Positions 36,534 to 44,250 of a stretch of 64,000 bases of DNA are shown piece after piece. The position numbers and the translations under genes were made by a program. The notes under the pieces were generated by a model. The model saw nothing but the letters and a program-made list of their open reading frames with translations, made no database searches and had not been told where the DNA came from. The DNA comes from Pseudomonas sp. MM223 (GTDB taxonomy: Bacteria; Pseudomonadota; Gammaproteobacteria; Pseudomonadales; Pseudomonadaceae), in assembly GCA_947090765.1 (NCBI GenBank), contig OX352322.1:4881501-4945500 (forward strand). Direction: 5' to 3'. Within the stretch, counting starts at the first letter, position 1, and each line of letters begins with the position of its first letter.

Positions 36534-37790
36534 CTACGCGTAATAATCGACCGCACTGTCGCCGACAACCACCTGCTGCTCCACAGGCCGGGCACTGTCT
36601 ACCACCTCACCCCCACCCTGCTCCGCCTGCCGCGCCGCCACCCCGGACAGGTTGCTGCCCTGCGCCTGCCCCTGCTGCTGTTGCTGCCCGCGTGACTGGT
36701 CGGCCACGTTGACATCCGGCTGCGCCAGCCCCTGCTGGGCGAACAGTTCGCGCAGGCGGTGCACCTGGCTGTCGAGGGCATCACGCACACCGGCGTGACC
36801 GCTGATGAAAGTGACCTGGGTCGACTGGTCCGTCGCAACATTGACGCGAATGTCCAGGCGGCCCAGCTCGGCCGGCTCCAGCTGGATATCCGCCGACTTG
36901 AGGTTCTGGCTGGACAGGTACATGACCCGGTTGACCAGGCCCTCGGCCCAGGCGCCCTGGTTCATCGGCAAGGGTTGGTGCAACGGGCTGGCATTGGCCG
37001 GCACGGCGTTGGCGGTCTTGGCCGTGGCAGCCTGGGTCAGGCTGGCCAGGCGGTTGGCGAAGTCATCGATACGGGTGTCGCTACTGGCGCTCTTGGTGTC
37101 TTTCAGGCCATCTTCAAGCAAGGCACCAAAGGCCTTGTCACCGGGCTCACCCGCTTCACCCTCGGCATTGTCCACCAGGTTCGCCAAGGTATTGACGGCA
37201 GCCTGCCCATCCTCACCTTGAGCCCGGGACGGATCCAGGGCATGTGCCGAAGTCCCCCCCTTGGCCTGGGCGCTGCGCTCCAGCGCCAGGCGCAAGGTTG
37301 GCAGGTTGGCCAACGGGTCGGCATCAGGGTCGAAGGCTTCTTCGGCGGCGGGTTCTTCGGGCTGCGCCGCAACCTGCGCCGTGGCAGCCTGCAACACCGG
37401 CGCAACGGCCTCAGCCTGGGCCTGGATCAGTTGTGCGCCAGGCTGGGCGTCGGTGACCTGGCCGGCCACCAGGCGGGCATCACGCAGCCCGGTATCGGCC
37501 TGGGTAGCGTCATCAGCTGGCAATTTGTTGCCGTCATCGGCAACCGCCGTTTTGTCTGCGGGGTCTTTCTTGCCACCTGCTGCCGCTTCAGGTTTGTCCT
37601 TGGGCTTGGCCGAGGCCGCCTTGTCATCCTGCCCGGTGGCCTTGTCACGCCCTTGCCTGGCCATCACCTGGCCAAAACCGTCGCCCTTGTCACCCAGCGC
37701 CTGCAGCGGTTTATCCGCCTGCGTGGTGGCCGCACGCGAGGCGCCGGTAATAGCGTTGGCTTGCAACAAAGGGTTGGGTGCGACAGGCAT
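36534..37790 (-). CDS. fliK: Flagellar hook-length control protein FliK
   Basis: 418 residues. The N-terminal two thirds are disordered and rich in Ala, Gln, Lys and Asp. The C-terminal domain is of FliK type: GAWAEGLVNRVMYLSSQNLKSADIQLEPAELGRLDIRVNV, then VTFISGHAGVRDALDSQVHRLRELFAQQGL. A glutamine-rich tail follows. FliK measures the hook and triggers the FlhB switch. GGAG lies eight bases before the ATG. A sigma-54 type promoter sits just upstream, so it may be transcribed apart from hptB. Confidence 0.94.
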   Translation of the reverse strand: MPVAPNPLLQANAITGASRAATTQADKPLQALGDKGDGFGQVMARQGRDKATGQDDKAASAKPKDKPEAAAGGKKDPADKTAVADDGNKLPADDATQADTGLRDARLVAGQVTDAQPGAQLIQAQAEAVAPVLQAATAQVAAQPEEPAAEEAFDPDADPLANLPTLRLALERSAQAKGGTSAHALDPSRAQGEDGQAAVNTLANLVDNAEGEAGEPGDKAFGALLEDGLKDTKSASSDTRIDDFANRLASLTQAATAKTANAVPANASPLHQPLPMNQGAWAEGLVNRVMYLSSQNLKSADIQLEPAELGRLDIRVNVATDQSTQVTFISGHAGVRDALDSQVHRLRELFAQQGLAQPDVNVADQSRGQQQQQGQAQGSNLSGVAARQAEQGGGEVVDSARPVEQQVVVGDSAVDYYA

Positions 37791-37837
37791 TGAGCGGTCT
37801 CCGCGCCAGAAACAAAAAGATCATCCGGCCAGAGAGA

Positions 37838-37853
37838 GGCAAGACTCGCGCCA
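37838..37853 (-). promoter_or_regulatory. Putative sigma-54 promoter of fliK
   Basis: On the minus strand TGGCGCGAGTCTTGCC keeps the GG/GC spacing and most of the consensus, 48 bases before the fliK ATG. It lies between the hptB stop and fliK. Confidence 0.65.
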
Positions 37854-37862
37854 ACTCGCGCT

Positions 37863-38201
37863 TCAGCCTGCGGAAATACGCTGCTGCTCACCACGGTAAA
37901 AGTGCTGCACCTCGACATATTCCAGGTCGATTTTGTTGATCAGATCTTCAATGCCATACAGCGGGGGCCGCCGCGCGCGGTCTTCCAGTTGCTGGCACAG
38001 GCCAGCCAGAGCCACGGCGCCCATGTTGCTGCTGCTGCCCTTGAAACTGTGGGCGGCCGCACCGAGCTCTTCGGCACTTTTGGCCGCGTGCAGCTGGCTC
38101 AGGCGCCGCTCGGAGTCGTCGAGAAAAGTTTGCACCAACTGCAGGTAGCCATCTTCCATGACCTCACGCAGGTCGCTGAGTACCTTGTGGTCAATATGCA
38201 T
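37863..38201 (-). CDS. hptB: Histidine phosphotransfer protein HptB
   Basis: 112 residues from MHIDHKVLSDLREVMEDGY; a GTG three codons upstream is the alternative. An Hpt four-helix fold with the phospho-histidine in AAAHSFKGSSSNMGA (His51). In P. aeruginosa HptB receives phosphate from hybrid kinases (RetS, PA1611, SagS and others) and passes it to HsbR to control swimming versus biofilm. Here it is directly followed by fliK and preceded by hsbR (57-base gap). Confidence 0.93.
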   Translation of the reverse strand: MHIDHKVLSDLREVMEDGYLQLVQTFLDDSERRLSQLHAAKSAEELGAAAHSFKGSSSNMGAVALAGLCQQLEDRARRPPLYGIEDLINKIDLEYVEVQHFYRGEQQRISAG

Positions 38202-38258
38202 GTCAGTCACTTGTTCACTCCTTGATCAAGCCAGATTATGCCCGAGCCAGCCTGTGGC

Positions 38259-39950
38259 TCACCATACGAACTCCACATGCGCGCAACGCCCGCCTTCGCT
38301 CCAGCGGGCAGTATTGGCCAGCCGCTGAACCAGGTTCAGGCCACGCCCGCTCAAACCCTGCGTCAGCGAAGGGCGCGACAGCACATGCTGGACATCAAAA
38401 CCCGCGCCGCTATCGAGGACCTCGATCATCAGACGCCCGCCATCAGCATGCGGTTCAACCCTGAAGTCGATGCGCACAAAACCATCGCTCAACGCACCCA
38501 GGCGCCGGGCGCGCTCCTGATAATAATCGGCAAACCCGTGCACATCGCGCTTGAGCCGCGAATCCAGGCCCAGCACCCCATGCTCCAGCGCATTGGAATA
38601 CAGCTCGCTGAGCACACTGTGCAGGCTGCCGGTACGCGCCCGCAGGCCGTGAATTTCCTGCAACAGCTGCACCAGGTAAGGCACCGGGTTGAAGCGCTTG
38701 AGGCTTTCGCCACGCACCTCGAACCCCAGCGACCAGTCCAGCGGGCTGGAGCGGCCGCTATCAGCGTAGATCATCGGCGCAGGTACCCGCTCCTCAGCAC
38801 TGAACATGCGGATGTCACACAGGCTGATGTCGTCGCGCGGGCGCCCGCCAAAGCGCTCCAGCGCCTGCATCACTTCGTCGAACAGCCGCGCCGGGTCGCG
38901 ATTGTCGGCCAGTACCGCACGCAGGCGCTGCACGCCGAATAGCCGCTCCTGGTCGTCGGCGGTGTCCAGCACGCCGTCCGACAACAGCAACAGGCGCTCG
39001 CCCGGCGCCAACGGCAGCACTTCGGTGGTGTCGTCAAAACGCTCCGCAGCCAGGATGCCCAGTGGCAGGTGCCGTGAACTCAACGATGATAGCACTTGGC
39101 CGCTTACCGACAACCGATAGCCATCGGGCATGCCCCCGTTCCACACTTCTACCGAACCACGCTGCAAGCTGAGGTCGAGCAGCAGCGCACAGCAGAACAT
39201 GTCCACCGGCAGGATGCGTTTAAGCTTGGCGTTCATCTCGCGCAGGATCTGCGCCATGCCGTAGCCCTTGGCAGTCATGCCGTAGAACACCTCGGCCAGC
39301 GGCATGGCCCCTACCGCCGCCGGCAGGCCGTGGCCGGTGAAATCGCCGAGCAGCACGCGCATGTCACCGGCTGGCGTGAACGCGGCCAGCATCAGGTCAC
39401 CATTGAACAGCGCATAAGGCGATTGCAGGTAGCGGATGTTGGGGGCAGAAAGGCAGCCGGAGTGGGCCACCTTGTCGAATACTGCCTTGGCCACCCGCTG
39501 CTCGTTGAGCAAGTGGTGGTGGTGCCGGGCAATCTGGTCGCGCTGCGCCAGCACGGTAGCCTGCAGCCGGCGCAGGCGGTCCATGGCACGGATCTTGGCG
39601 CCGAGGATCACCGCACTGTAGGGCTTGGCCATGAAGTCATCGCCCCCGGCTTCCAGGCAACGCACCAGGCCTTCCTCTTCATTCAGCGAAGTCAGGAAAA
39701 TGATCGGCACCAGCGCCTCGCCGGCCAGGGCCTTGATCTGCCGCGCCGCCTCGAAGCCATCCATCACCGGCATCAGCGCATCCAGCAGCACCAGCTGCGG
39801 GCGCCGCTCAACGAACAGCGCCACCGCCTGCTCGCCGTTTTCTGCAGTGACCACCCGGTGGCCCTGGCGGCGTACGATCTGCGCCAGCAGCAGGCGGTCA
39901 GCGGCCCCGTCTTCGGCGACCAGCACGGTCAACGCCTGTTCGGCCGACAT
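38259..39950 (-). CDS. hsbR: HsbR: response regulator with PP2C phosphatase and kinase-like ATPase domains
   Basis: 563 residues from MSAEQALTVLVAEDG; the reading up to 40067 lies inside hsbA. The receiver domain has Asp57 (LVLLDALMPVMDG). A SpoIIE/PP2C phosphatase covers about 180-385 (GDFTGHGLPAAVGAMPLAEVFYG, LLLLSDGVLDTADDQ, DDISLCDIRMF). A C-terminal anti-sigma-type HATPase has SVLSELYSNALEHGVLGLDS and SGAGFDV...GRGLNLVQRL. In P. aeruginosa HsbR dephosphorylates or phosphorylates HsbA depending on its own phosphorylation by HptB. It begins 8 bases after the restored hsbA stop. Confidence 0.93.
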   Translation of the reverse strand: MSAEQALTVLVAEDGAADRLLLAQIVRRQGHRVVTAENGEQAVALFVERRPQLVLLDALMPVMDGFEAARQIKALAGEALVPIIFLTSLNEEEGLVRCLEAGGDDFMAKPYSAVILGAKIRAMDRLRRLQATVLAQRDQIARHHHHLLNEQRVAKAVFDKVAHSGCLSAPNIRYLQSPYALFNGDLMLAAFTPAGDMRVLLGDFTGHGLPAAVGAMPLAEVFYGMTAKGYGMAQILREMNAKLKRILPVDMFCCALLLDLSLQRGSVEVWNGGMPDGYRLSVSGQVLSSLSSRHLPLGILAAERFDDTTEVLPLAPGERLLLLSDGVLDTADDQERLFGVQRLRAVLADNRDPARLFDEVMQALERFGGRPRDDISLCDIRMFSAEERVPAPMIYADSGRSSPLDWSLGFEVRGESLKRFNPVPYLVQLLQEIHGLRARTGSLHSVLSELYSNALEHGVLGLDSRLKRDVHGFADYYQERARRLGALSDGFVRIDFRVEPHADGGRLMIEVLDSGAGFDVQHVLSRPSLTQGLSGRGLNLVQRLANTARWSEGGRCAHVEFVW

Positions 39951-39958
39951 GTCGACGC

Positions 39959-40263
39959 TCAACTGATGTCGAACAGTTTTTCGAAATTGGAAATGGCGAG
40001 GATCTTGCGCACGTCGGGCTGGCGTGCACCACGCGCACATCCGACTCATCGCCGCCCGCGTGGTCACGCAGCAACAGCAGCATGCCGAGCGCGGAACTGT
40101 CGAGGTAGGTGGTGTCTTTCAGGTCGACGACCACCGAATCGGGCCGGTCTGGCTGGCGTTCGTAGGCGTCACGAAATTCCTGATGCTTGCCGAAATCGAA
40201 ACGCCCCTTGATCTTGATCGTCAGCTTTTTCCCGTCCTGCGAAAAATCAGTTTCGACTGCCAT
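39959..40263 (-). pseudogene. hsbA: hsbA with an apparent single-base deletion (anti-anti-sigma factor, STAS)
   Basis: The reading MAVETDFSQDGKKLTIKIKGRFDFGKHQEF ... DTTYLDSSALGMLLLLRDHAGGDESDVRVVH is a clear STAS domain with the phosphorylatable serine in YLDSSALGM. After about residue 81 (near 40018-40023) the frame turns into an arginine-rich tail that overruns hsbR to 39898. One frame over, PDVRKILAISNFEKLFDIS and a stop at 39959 appear, exactly the expected C-terminus. One added base gives 101 residues. In P. aeruginosa HsbA partners FlgM or the diguanylate cyclase HsbD. Sequence error or true frameshift cannot be separated here. Confidence 0.88.
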
Positions 40264-40340
40264 GCTAGCGATTCCTTCGATGATGGCGGATGCAACTCCA
40301 TAAAGGTTTAGCAGGCTGTCGCAGGTGTAGCAAGGTCATA

Positions 40341-40450
40341 CCTGTACCGGCCCTATCGCCGGCAAGCCAGCTCCCACAGGCACTGCACGGGGCCTGAACC
40401 TTGTGCAGTGCCTGTGGGAGCTGGCTTGCCGGCGATAGGGCCGGTACAGG
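40341..40450. repeat. REP inverted pair with 48-bp perfect arms
   Basis: Arms 40341-40388 and 40403-40450 are exact inverted copies of 48 bases separated by 14 bases. They contain GGCAAGCCAGCTCCCAC and extend to CCTGTACCGG at the outside. The right arm ends on the base before the fliJ stop codon. It shares arms and the central GGCCTGAACCTTGTGCA with the doublet at 36422-36515, in reverse orientation. As a very long hairpin it may end the fliEFGHIJ transcript. Confidence 0.93.
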
Positions 40451-40903
40451 CTAAAAATGGTTTTGCCGGGGCAGGCGCTGGGACAATTCGTCCAGCAACC
40501 GCTGCTCACGCTTGTCTTCGGCGCGCCGGGCTTCGTCCATGTAGCGCTGCACCAGCTTGCGCAACCCCTCTACCCGGGCATACGCCTGCTGCCAGATGCC
40601 ACGGGCGTTGTTGAGGTTGTTCTGGTGCCATACCAGGCTTTGGCGCTGCTGGGTCATGGCCGTTTCCAGTTGCCCCAGAAAACGCTGGTAGTTGACCAGC
40701 CAGCTGCCGTTGACCCCCTGCCCACCGCGGTTTATCCACTGCAGCTGGTAATCCTCACGAAACCGTTCAAGCTCGGCCAGCTTGGCCTGGGCCGTGGCCA
40801 CTTGCTGCTGGAAATGCCCCAGGCGCTGGGCGGCCTTGCGCTCGGCCTCTTCGGCCATGTCCACCACCGGCGCCAGGCGCGCCGCGCGTCCGGGCAGCGC
40901 CAT
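40451..40903 (-). CDS. fliJ: Flagellar export chaperone FliJ
   Basis: 150 residues, almost wholly alpha-helical coiled coil (EEAERKAAQRLGHFQQQVATAQAKLAELERF ... KREQRLLDELSQRLPRQ). FliJ sits in the FliI hexamer like the gamma subunit of F1 and links to FlhA. It starts 6 bases after fliI and is the last gene of fliEFGHIJ. Confidence 0.94.
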   Translation of the reverse strand: MALPGRAARLAPVVDMAEEAERKAAQRLGHFQQQVATAQAKLAELERFREDYQLQWINRGGQGVNGSWLVNYQRFLGQLETAMTQQRQSLVWHQNNLNNARGIWQQAYARVEGLRKLVQRYMDEARRAEDKREQRLLDELSQRLPRQNHF

Positions 40904-40909
40904 GCCCTA

Positions 40910-42265
40910 TCAGCCTGCCGGGGGCGTGAAGATCGCCCCCAACTGATCGCGGCTCTGCGCCATGCCCACATTCTCATGCAGGCCTTGGCGCAAAAACTCC
41001 ACCAGCTTCGATTGCAAGGCAATGGCCAGGTCGGTTTCCGGGTCGCCGCCAGCCACATAGGCGCCCACGCTGATCAGGTCGCGGCTTTGCGACAGGCGCG
41101 ACCACAGCTGCTTGAACTTCTGCGCCTGGCGCAAGTGGTCGGCATCGACCACCTGGGGCATGACCCGGCTGATCGACGCTTCGATGTCGATCGCGGGGTA
41201 ATGCCCTTCCTCAGCCAACCGGCGCGACAGCACGAAGTGGCCGTCGAGCACACCCCGCGCCGAGTCGGCGATCGGGTCCTGCTGGTCATCACCTTCGGAC
41301 AACACCGTGTAGAAGGCGGTAATCGAACCACCGCCCGGCTCGCCATTGCCCGCCCGCTCCACCAGTTTGGGCAGCTTGGCAAACACCGACGGTGGGTAAC
41401 CCCGGGTGGCCGGCGGCTCGCCGATGGCCAGGGCAATTTCCCGCTGGGCCTGGGCGAAACGGGTAAGCGAGTCCATCAGCAACAGCACGTTCTTGCCTTT
41501 GTCGCGGAAGTACTCGGCTATGCGCGTGCAATACATGGCCGCACGCAGGCGCATCAGCGGCGCATCATCGGCAGGCGATGCAACCACCACCGAACGCTTG
41601 AGGCCCTCTTCACCCAGAATGTGCTCGATGAACTCCTTCACCTCACGGCCACGTTCGCCAATCAGGCCAACCACGATGATTTCGGCTTCGGTGAAGCGGG
41701 TCATCATGCCCAGCAACACCGACTTACCCACACCGGTACCGGCGAACAGGCCCAGGCGTTGGCCGCGGCCAACGGTAAGCAGCCCATTGATACTGCGGAT
41801 GCCCACGTCCAGCGGCTTGCTGATGGGGTCACGGTTGAGCGGGTTGATCACAGGGCCGTCCATCGGCACCCAGTCCTCAGCCTTCATCCCGCCCTTGCCG
41901 TCCAACGCACGCCCGGCGCCGTCCAGTACCCGGCCGAGCATGCTCATGCCCATGGGCAGCCGGCCGCCGTCATCCAGCGGCACCACCCGGGCGCCAGGGG
42001 CGATACCGACAATGCTGCCAACCGGCATGAGGAACACCTTGGGCCCGGCAAAACCCATGACTTCGGCCTCTACCTGGACCGGGTGGTAACTGTCGTCGTT
42101 GATCACCAGGCAACGGCTACCCACGGCGGCGCGCAGGCCTTCGGCCTCCAGGGTAAGCCCGACCATGCGCAGCAGGCGGCCTTCGACGATGGGCTGGCCC
42201 GGCAGCTCGATGGTCTCGGCATAACTGCCCAGGCGCTTGCCAAAGCTGGTGCGTTTAAGGTGCAT
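40910..42265 (-). CDS. fliI: Flagellar export ATPase FliI
   Basis: 451 residues. Walker A is [12 protein letters not shown] (about 175-186), Walker B is [37 protein letters not shown], and the export-ATPase signature region follows with the [14 protein letters not shown] loop. It forms a hexamer with FliJ under regulation by FliH. It overlaps fliH by 11 bases. Confidence 0.98.
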   Translation of the reverse strand: MHLKRTSFGKRLGSYAETIELPGQPIVEGRLLRMVGLTLEAEGLRAAVGSRCLVINDDSYHPVQVEAEVMGFAGPKVFLMPVGSIVGIAPGARVVPLDDGGRLPMGMSMLGRVLDGAGRALDGKGGMKAEDWVPMDGPVINPLNRDPISKPLDVGIRSINGLLTVGRGQRLGLFAGTGVGKSVLLGMMTRFTEAEIIVVGLIGERGREVKEFIEHILGEEGLKRSVVVASPADDAPLMRLRAAMYCTRIAEYFRDKGKNVLLLMDSLTRFAQAQREIALAIGEPPATRGYPPSVFAKLPKLVERAGNGEPGGGSITAFYTVLSEGDDQQDPIADSARGVLDGHFVLSRRLAEEGHYPAIDIEASISRVMPQVVDADHLRQAQKFKQLWSRLSQSRDLISVGAYVAGGDPETDLAIALQSKLVEFLRQGLHENVGMAQSRDQLGAIFTPPAG

Positions 42266-43049
42266 CAGGGCTGTCCACGGAGCGTTCGACCGGGGCGTCC
42301 AGGTCTACCGACAGGTCTGGTGCCGCCGGGTGCAGGGAATGGTCGTGCAACTGGTCAAACAGCTGCGCCACGGTTTTCTCGATGCGCGTTTCCATGGTTG
42401 CATCAATGCGGCTATGGGCCGTCTCGATGCGGCAGCCCCCCGGCAGAAGTGCGCTGTCTTCCAGCAGCCGCCAGTTTTCCTCGTGGCGTTCGCGCAGGGC
42501 CTTGGCCAGCTCGAAGTCCTGAGGGTTGAGGTGGATGCGGATATTGTCCGCCCCCATCGGCAGCAACTTGAGTGCTTCGCACAGTACCTGGGTGATCTGG
42601 CTGGAGTCGTTGCGCAATTCGCGGCCGATCACCTGGCGGGTCATGTGCGCCACCAGGTGTACAAGGGTTTTCTCGATCTGCGTGTCTTGCTCGGCAATCG
42701 GCTCCATCAGGTTGGCCATCAGCTTTTCGAGGCTGCCCAGCTTGGCGTTCAGGGCCGCTTCGGCCTCCTGGCGAACCTTGAGCTGGGTGCTGTGAAAGCC
42801 CTCACGCTCGCCAGTGGCGAAGCCTTCGTTGTAGGCCTCCTGGCGGATGGCCTCGAGCTCTTCCAGGGTCAGCGGCTGGACTTCTTCCAGCGGCACTTCC
42901 TCGATTTCTTCCTCGACCACCTCGGGCTCCGGCTCAGGCTCGGGTACGTGCTCTGGCTCCGGGTCGAAGCTGGGCAGCGCCCACACGTCCACGCCCTCGA
43001 GGTCGCGGGCACGGATCAGGTCGCTGGGGTGGTGTTCTTTGCTGGACAT
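42255..43049 (-). CDS. fliH: Flagellar export ATPase regulator FliH
   Basis: 264 residues. The acidic [12 protein letters not shown] N-terminal region (about 28-60) is followed by [20 protein letters not shown] with GxxxG-type helix repeats and by the C-terminal HrpE/FliH domain binding the FliI N-terminus ([26 protein letters not shown]). It anchors FliI to the C ring through FliN. It follows fliG across a REP pair of about 100 bases. Confidence 0.95.
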   Translation of the reverse strand: MSSKEHHPSDLIRARDLEGVDVWALPSFDPEPEHVPEPEPEPEVVEEEIEEVPLEEVQPLTLEELEAIRQEAYNEGFATGEREGFHSTQLKVRQEAEAALNAKLGSLEKLMANLMEPIAEQDTQIEKTLVHLVAHMTRQVIGRELRNDSSQITQVLCEALKLLPMGADNIRIHLNPQDFELAKALRERHEENWRLLEDSALLPGGCRIETAHSRIDATMETRIEKTVAQLFDQLHDHSLHPAAPDLSVDLDAPVERSVDSPDAP

Positions 43050-43092
43050 GTTTTCAGATACTCAACAAGCATGTTCGACCGACACGGACCTC

Positions 43093-43187
43093 TGTGGGAG
43101 CTGGCTTGCCGGCGATCAAGGGCGCAGCCCTTGCCAGGCAACTCCGGTGCCTGGGCTGGCCTCATCGCCGGCAAGCCAGCTCCCACA
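43093..43187. repeat. REP inverted pair (GTGGGAGCTGGCTTGCC family) inside the fliE-J operon
   Basis: Arms 43093-43116 and 43164-43187 are exact 24-base inverted copies. They separate fliG from fliH within what should be a single operon, so they could set a step-down in transcript abundance between fliEFG and fliHIJ. Confidence 0.88.
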
Positions 43188-43230
43188 ATGACCGCACCAG
43201 CCCCACAATTATTTTTCCAGACCTGAAGGA

Positions 43231-44250
43231 TCAGATCATTTCCTCGGCGCCCTTGCCGCCGAGCACGATCTCGCCGGCCTCGGCCATGCGGCGGGCGATG
43301 GTGAGGATTTCCTTCTGCGCCGTTTCCACGTCGCTGACCCGCACCGGCCCTTTGGCCTCCAGGTCGTCGCGCAGCAGTTCCGAGGCACGCTTGGACATGT
43401 TCTTGAAAATCTTGTCCTTGACCCGCTCGTCGGCGCCCTTGAGCGACACCACCAGCACGTCGGACGACACTTCGCGCAGCAGCGCCTGGATACCACGGTC
43501 GTCGACGTCGGCCAGGTTGTTGAAGACGAACATCAGGTCTTCGATCTGCTCCGACAGGTCGCTGTCCACTTCGCGGATCGCATCCATCAGTGCACCTTCC
43601 ACGGAGCTGTCGAGGAAGTTCATGATGTCGGCAGCGCGCTTGATGCCACCCAAGGTGGTGCGCGCGGCGTTGGAGTTGCCCGAGAACTGCTTCTCGAGGA
43701 TCTGGTTCAACTCCTTCAACGCCGCCGGCTGCACGGTGTTCAGCGACGACACGCGCAGGACGATGTCCAGGCGCACCTTGTGGTCGAAGTTGCTCAACAC
43801 TTCACCGGCCTGGTCAGGGTCGAGGTAGGCAACCACGATGGCCTGGATCTGCGGGTGCTCATAGCGGATCACATCAGCTACCGCGCGCGGCTCCATCCAC
43901 TTCAGGCTGTCCAGGCCGCTGGTGTTGCCACCCAGCAGGATGCGGTCGACCAGCCCATTGGCCTTGTCCTCGCCCAGCGCCTGGTTGAGCATCTTGCGGA
44001 TGTAGGCATCGGAGCCCACGCCCAGGCTGGTCTGGTCGCCGACAATCTCGACGAACTCGCTCATCACCTGCTCGACCTGGTCACGGTGCACATTGCCCAT
44101 TTGCGCCATGGCCACACCCACCCGCTGCACTTCCTTGGGGCCCATGTGCCGCAGCACCTGGGCCGCATCGGTCTCGCCCAGCGAGAGCAGAAGGATCGCC
44201 GCCTTGTCGACACGACTCAGCTTGGCGGTAACGGCTCGGTTATCACTCAT
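43231..44250 (-). CDS. fliG: Flagellar switch protein FliG
   Basis: 339 residues. It has the N-terminal FliF-binding domain (KAAILLLSLGETDAAQVLRHMGPKEVQ), the middle domain with the EHPQ motif (RYEHPQIQAIVVAYLDPDQAGEVL) and the C-terminal torque domain with the charged helix (DDRGIQALLREVSSDVLVVSLKGADERVKDKIFKNMSKRASELLRDDLEAKGPVR). It interacts with MotA/MotC and forms the rotor. It overlaps fliF by 8 bases. Confidence 0.98.
   Translation of the reverse strand: MSDNRAVTAKLSRVDKAAILLLSLGETDAAQVLRHMGPKEVQRVGVAMAQMGNVHRDQVEQVMSEFVEIVGDQTSLGVGSDAYIRKMLNQALGEDKANGLVDRILLGGNTSGLDSLKWMEPRAVADVIRYEHPQIQAIVVAYLDPDQAGEVLSNFDHKVRLDIVLRVSSLNTVQPAALKELNQILEKQFSGNSNAARTTLGGIKRAADIMNFLDSSVEGALMDAIREVDSDLSEQIEDLMFVFNNLADVDDRGIQALLREVSSDVLVVSLKGADERVKDKIFKNMSKRASELLRDDLEAKGPVRVSDVETAQKEILTIARRMAEAGEIVLGGKGAEEMI

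Noticed and set aside
40310..40356. Sigma-54 promoter for hsbA (AGGTATGACCTTGCT)
   Set aside because: The GG-to-GC distance is one base short of the canonical spacing.
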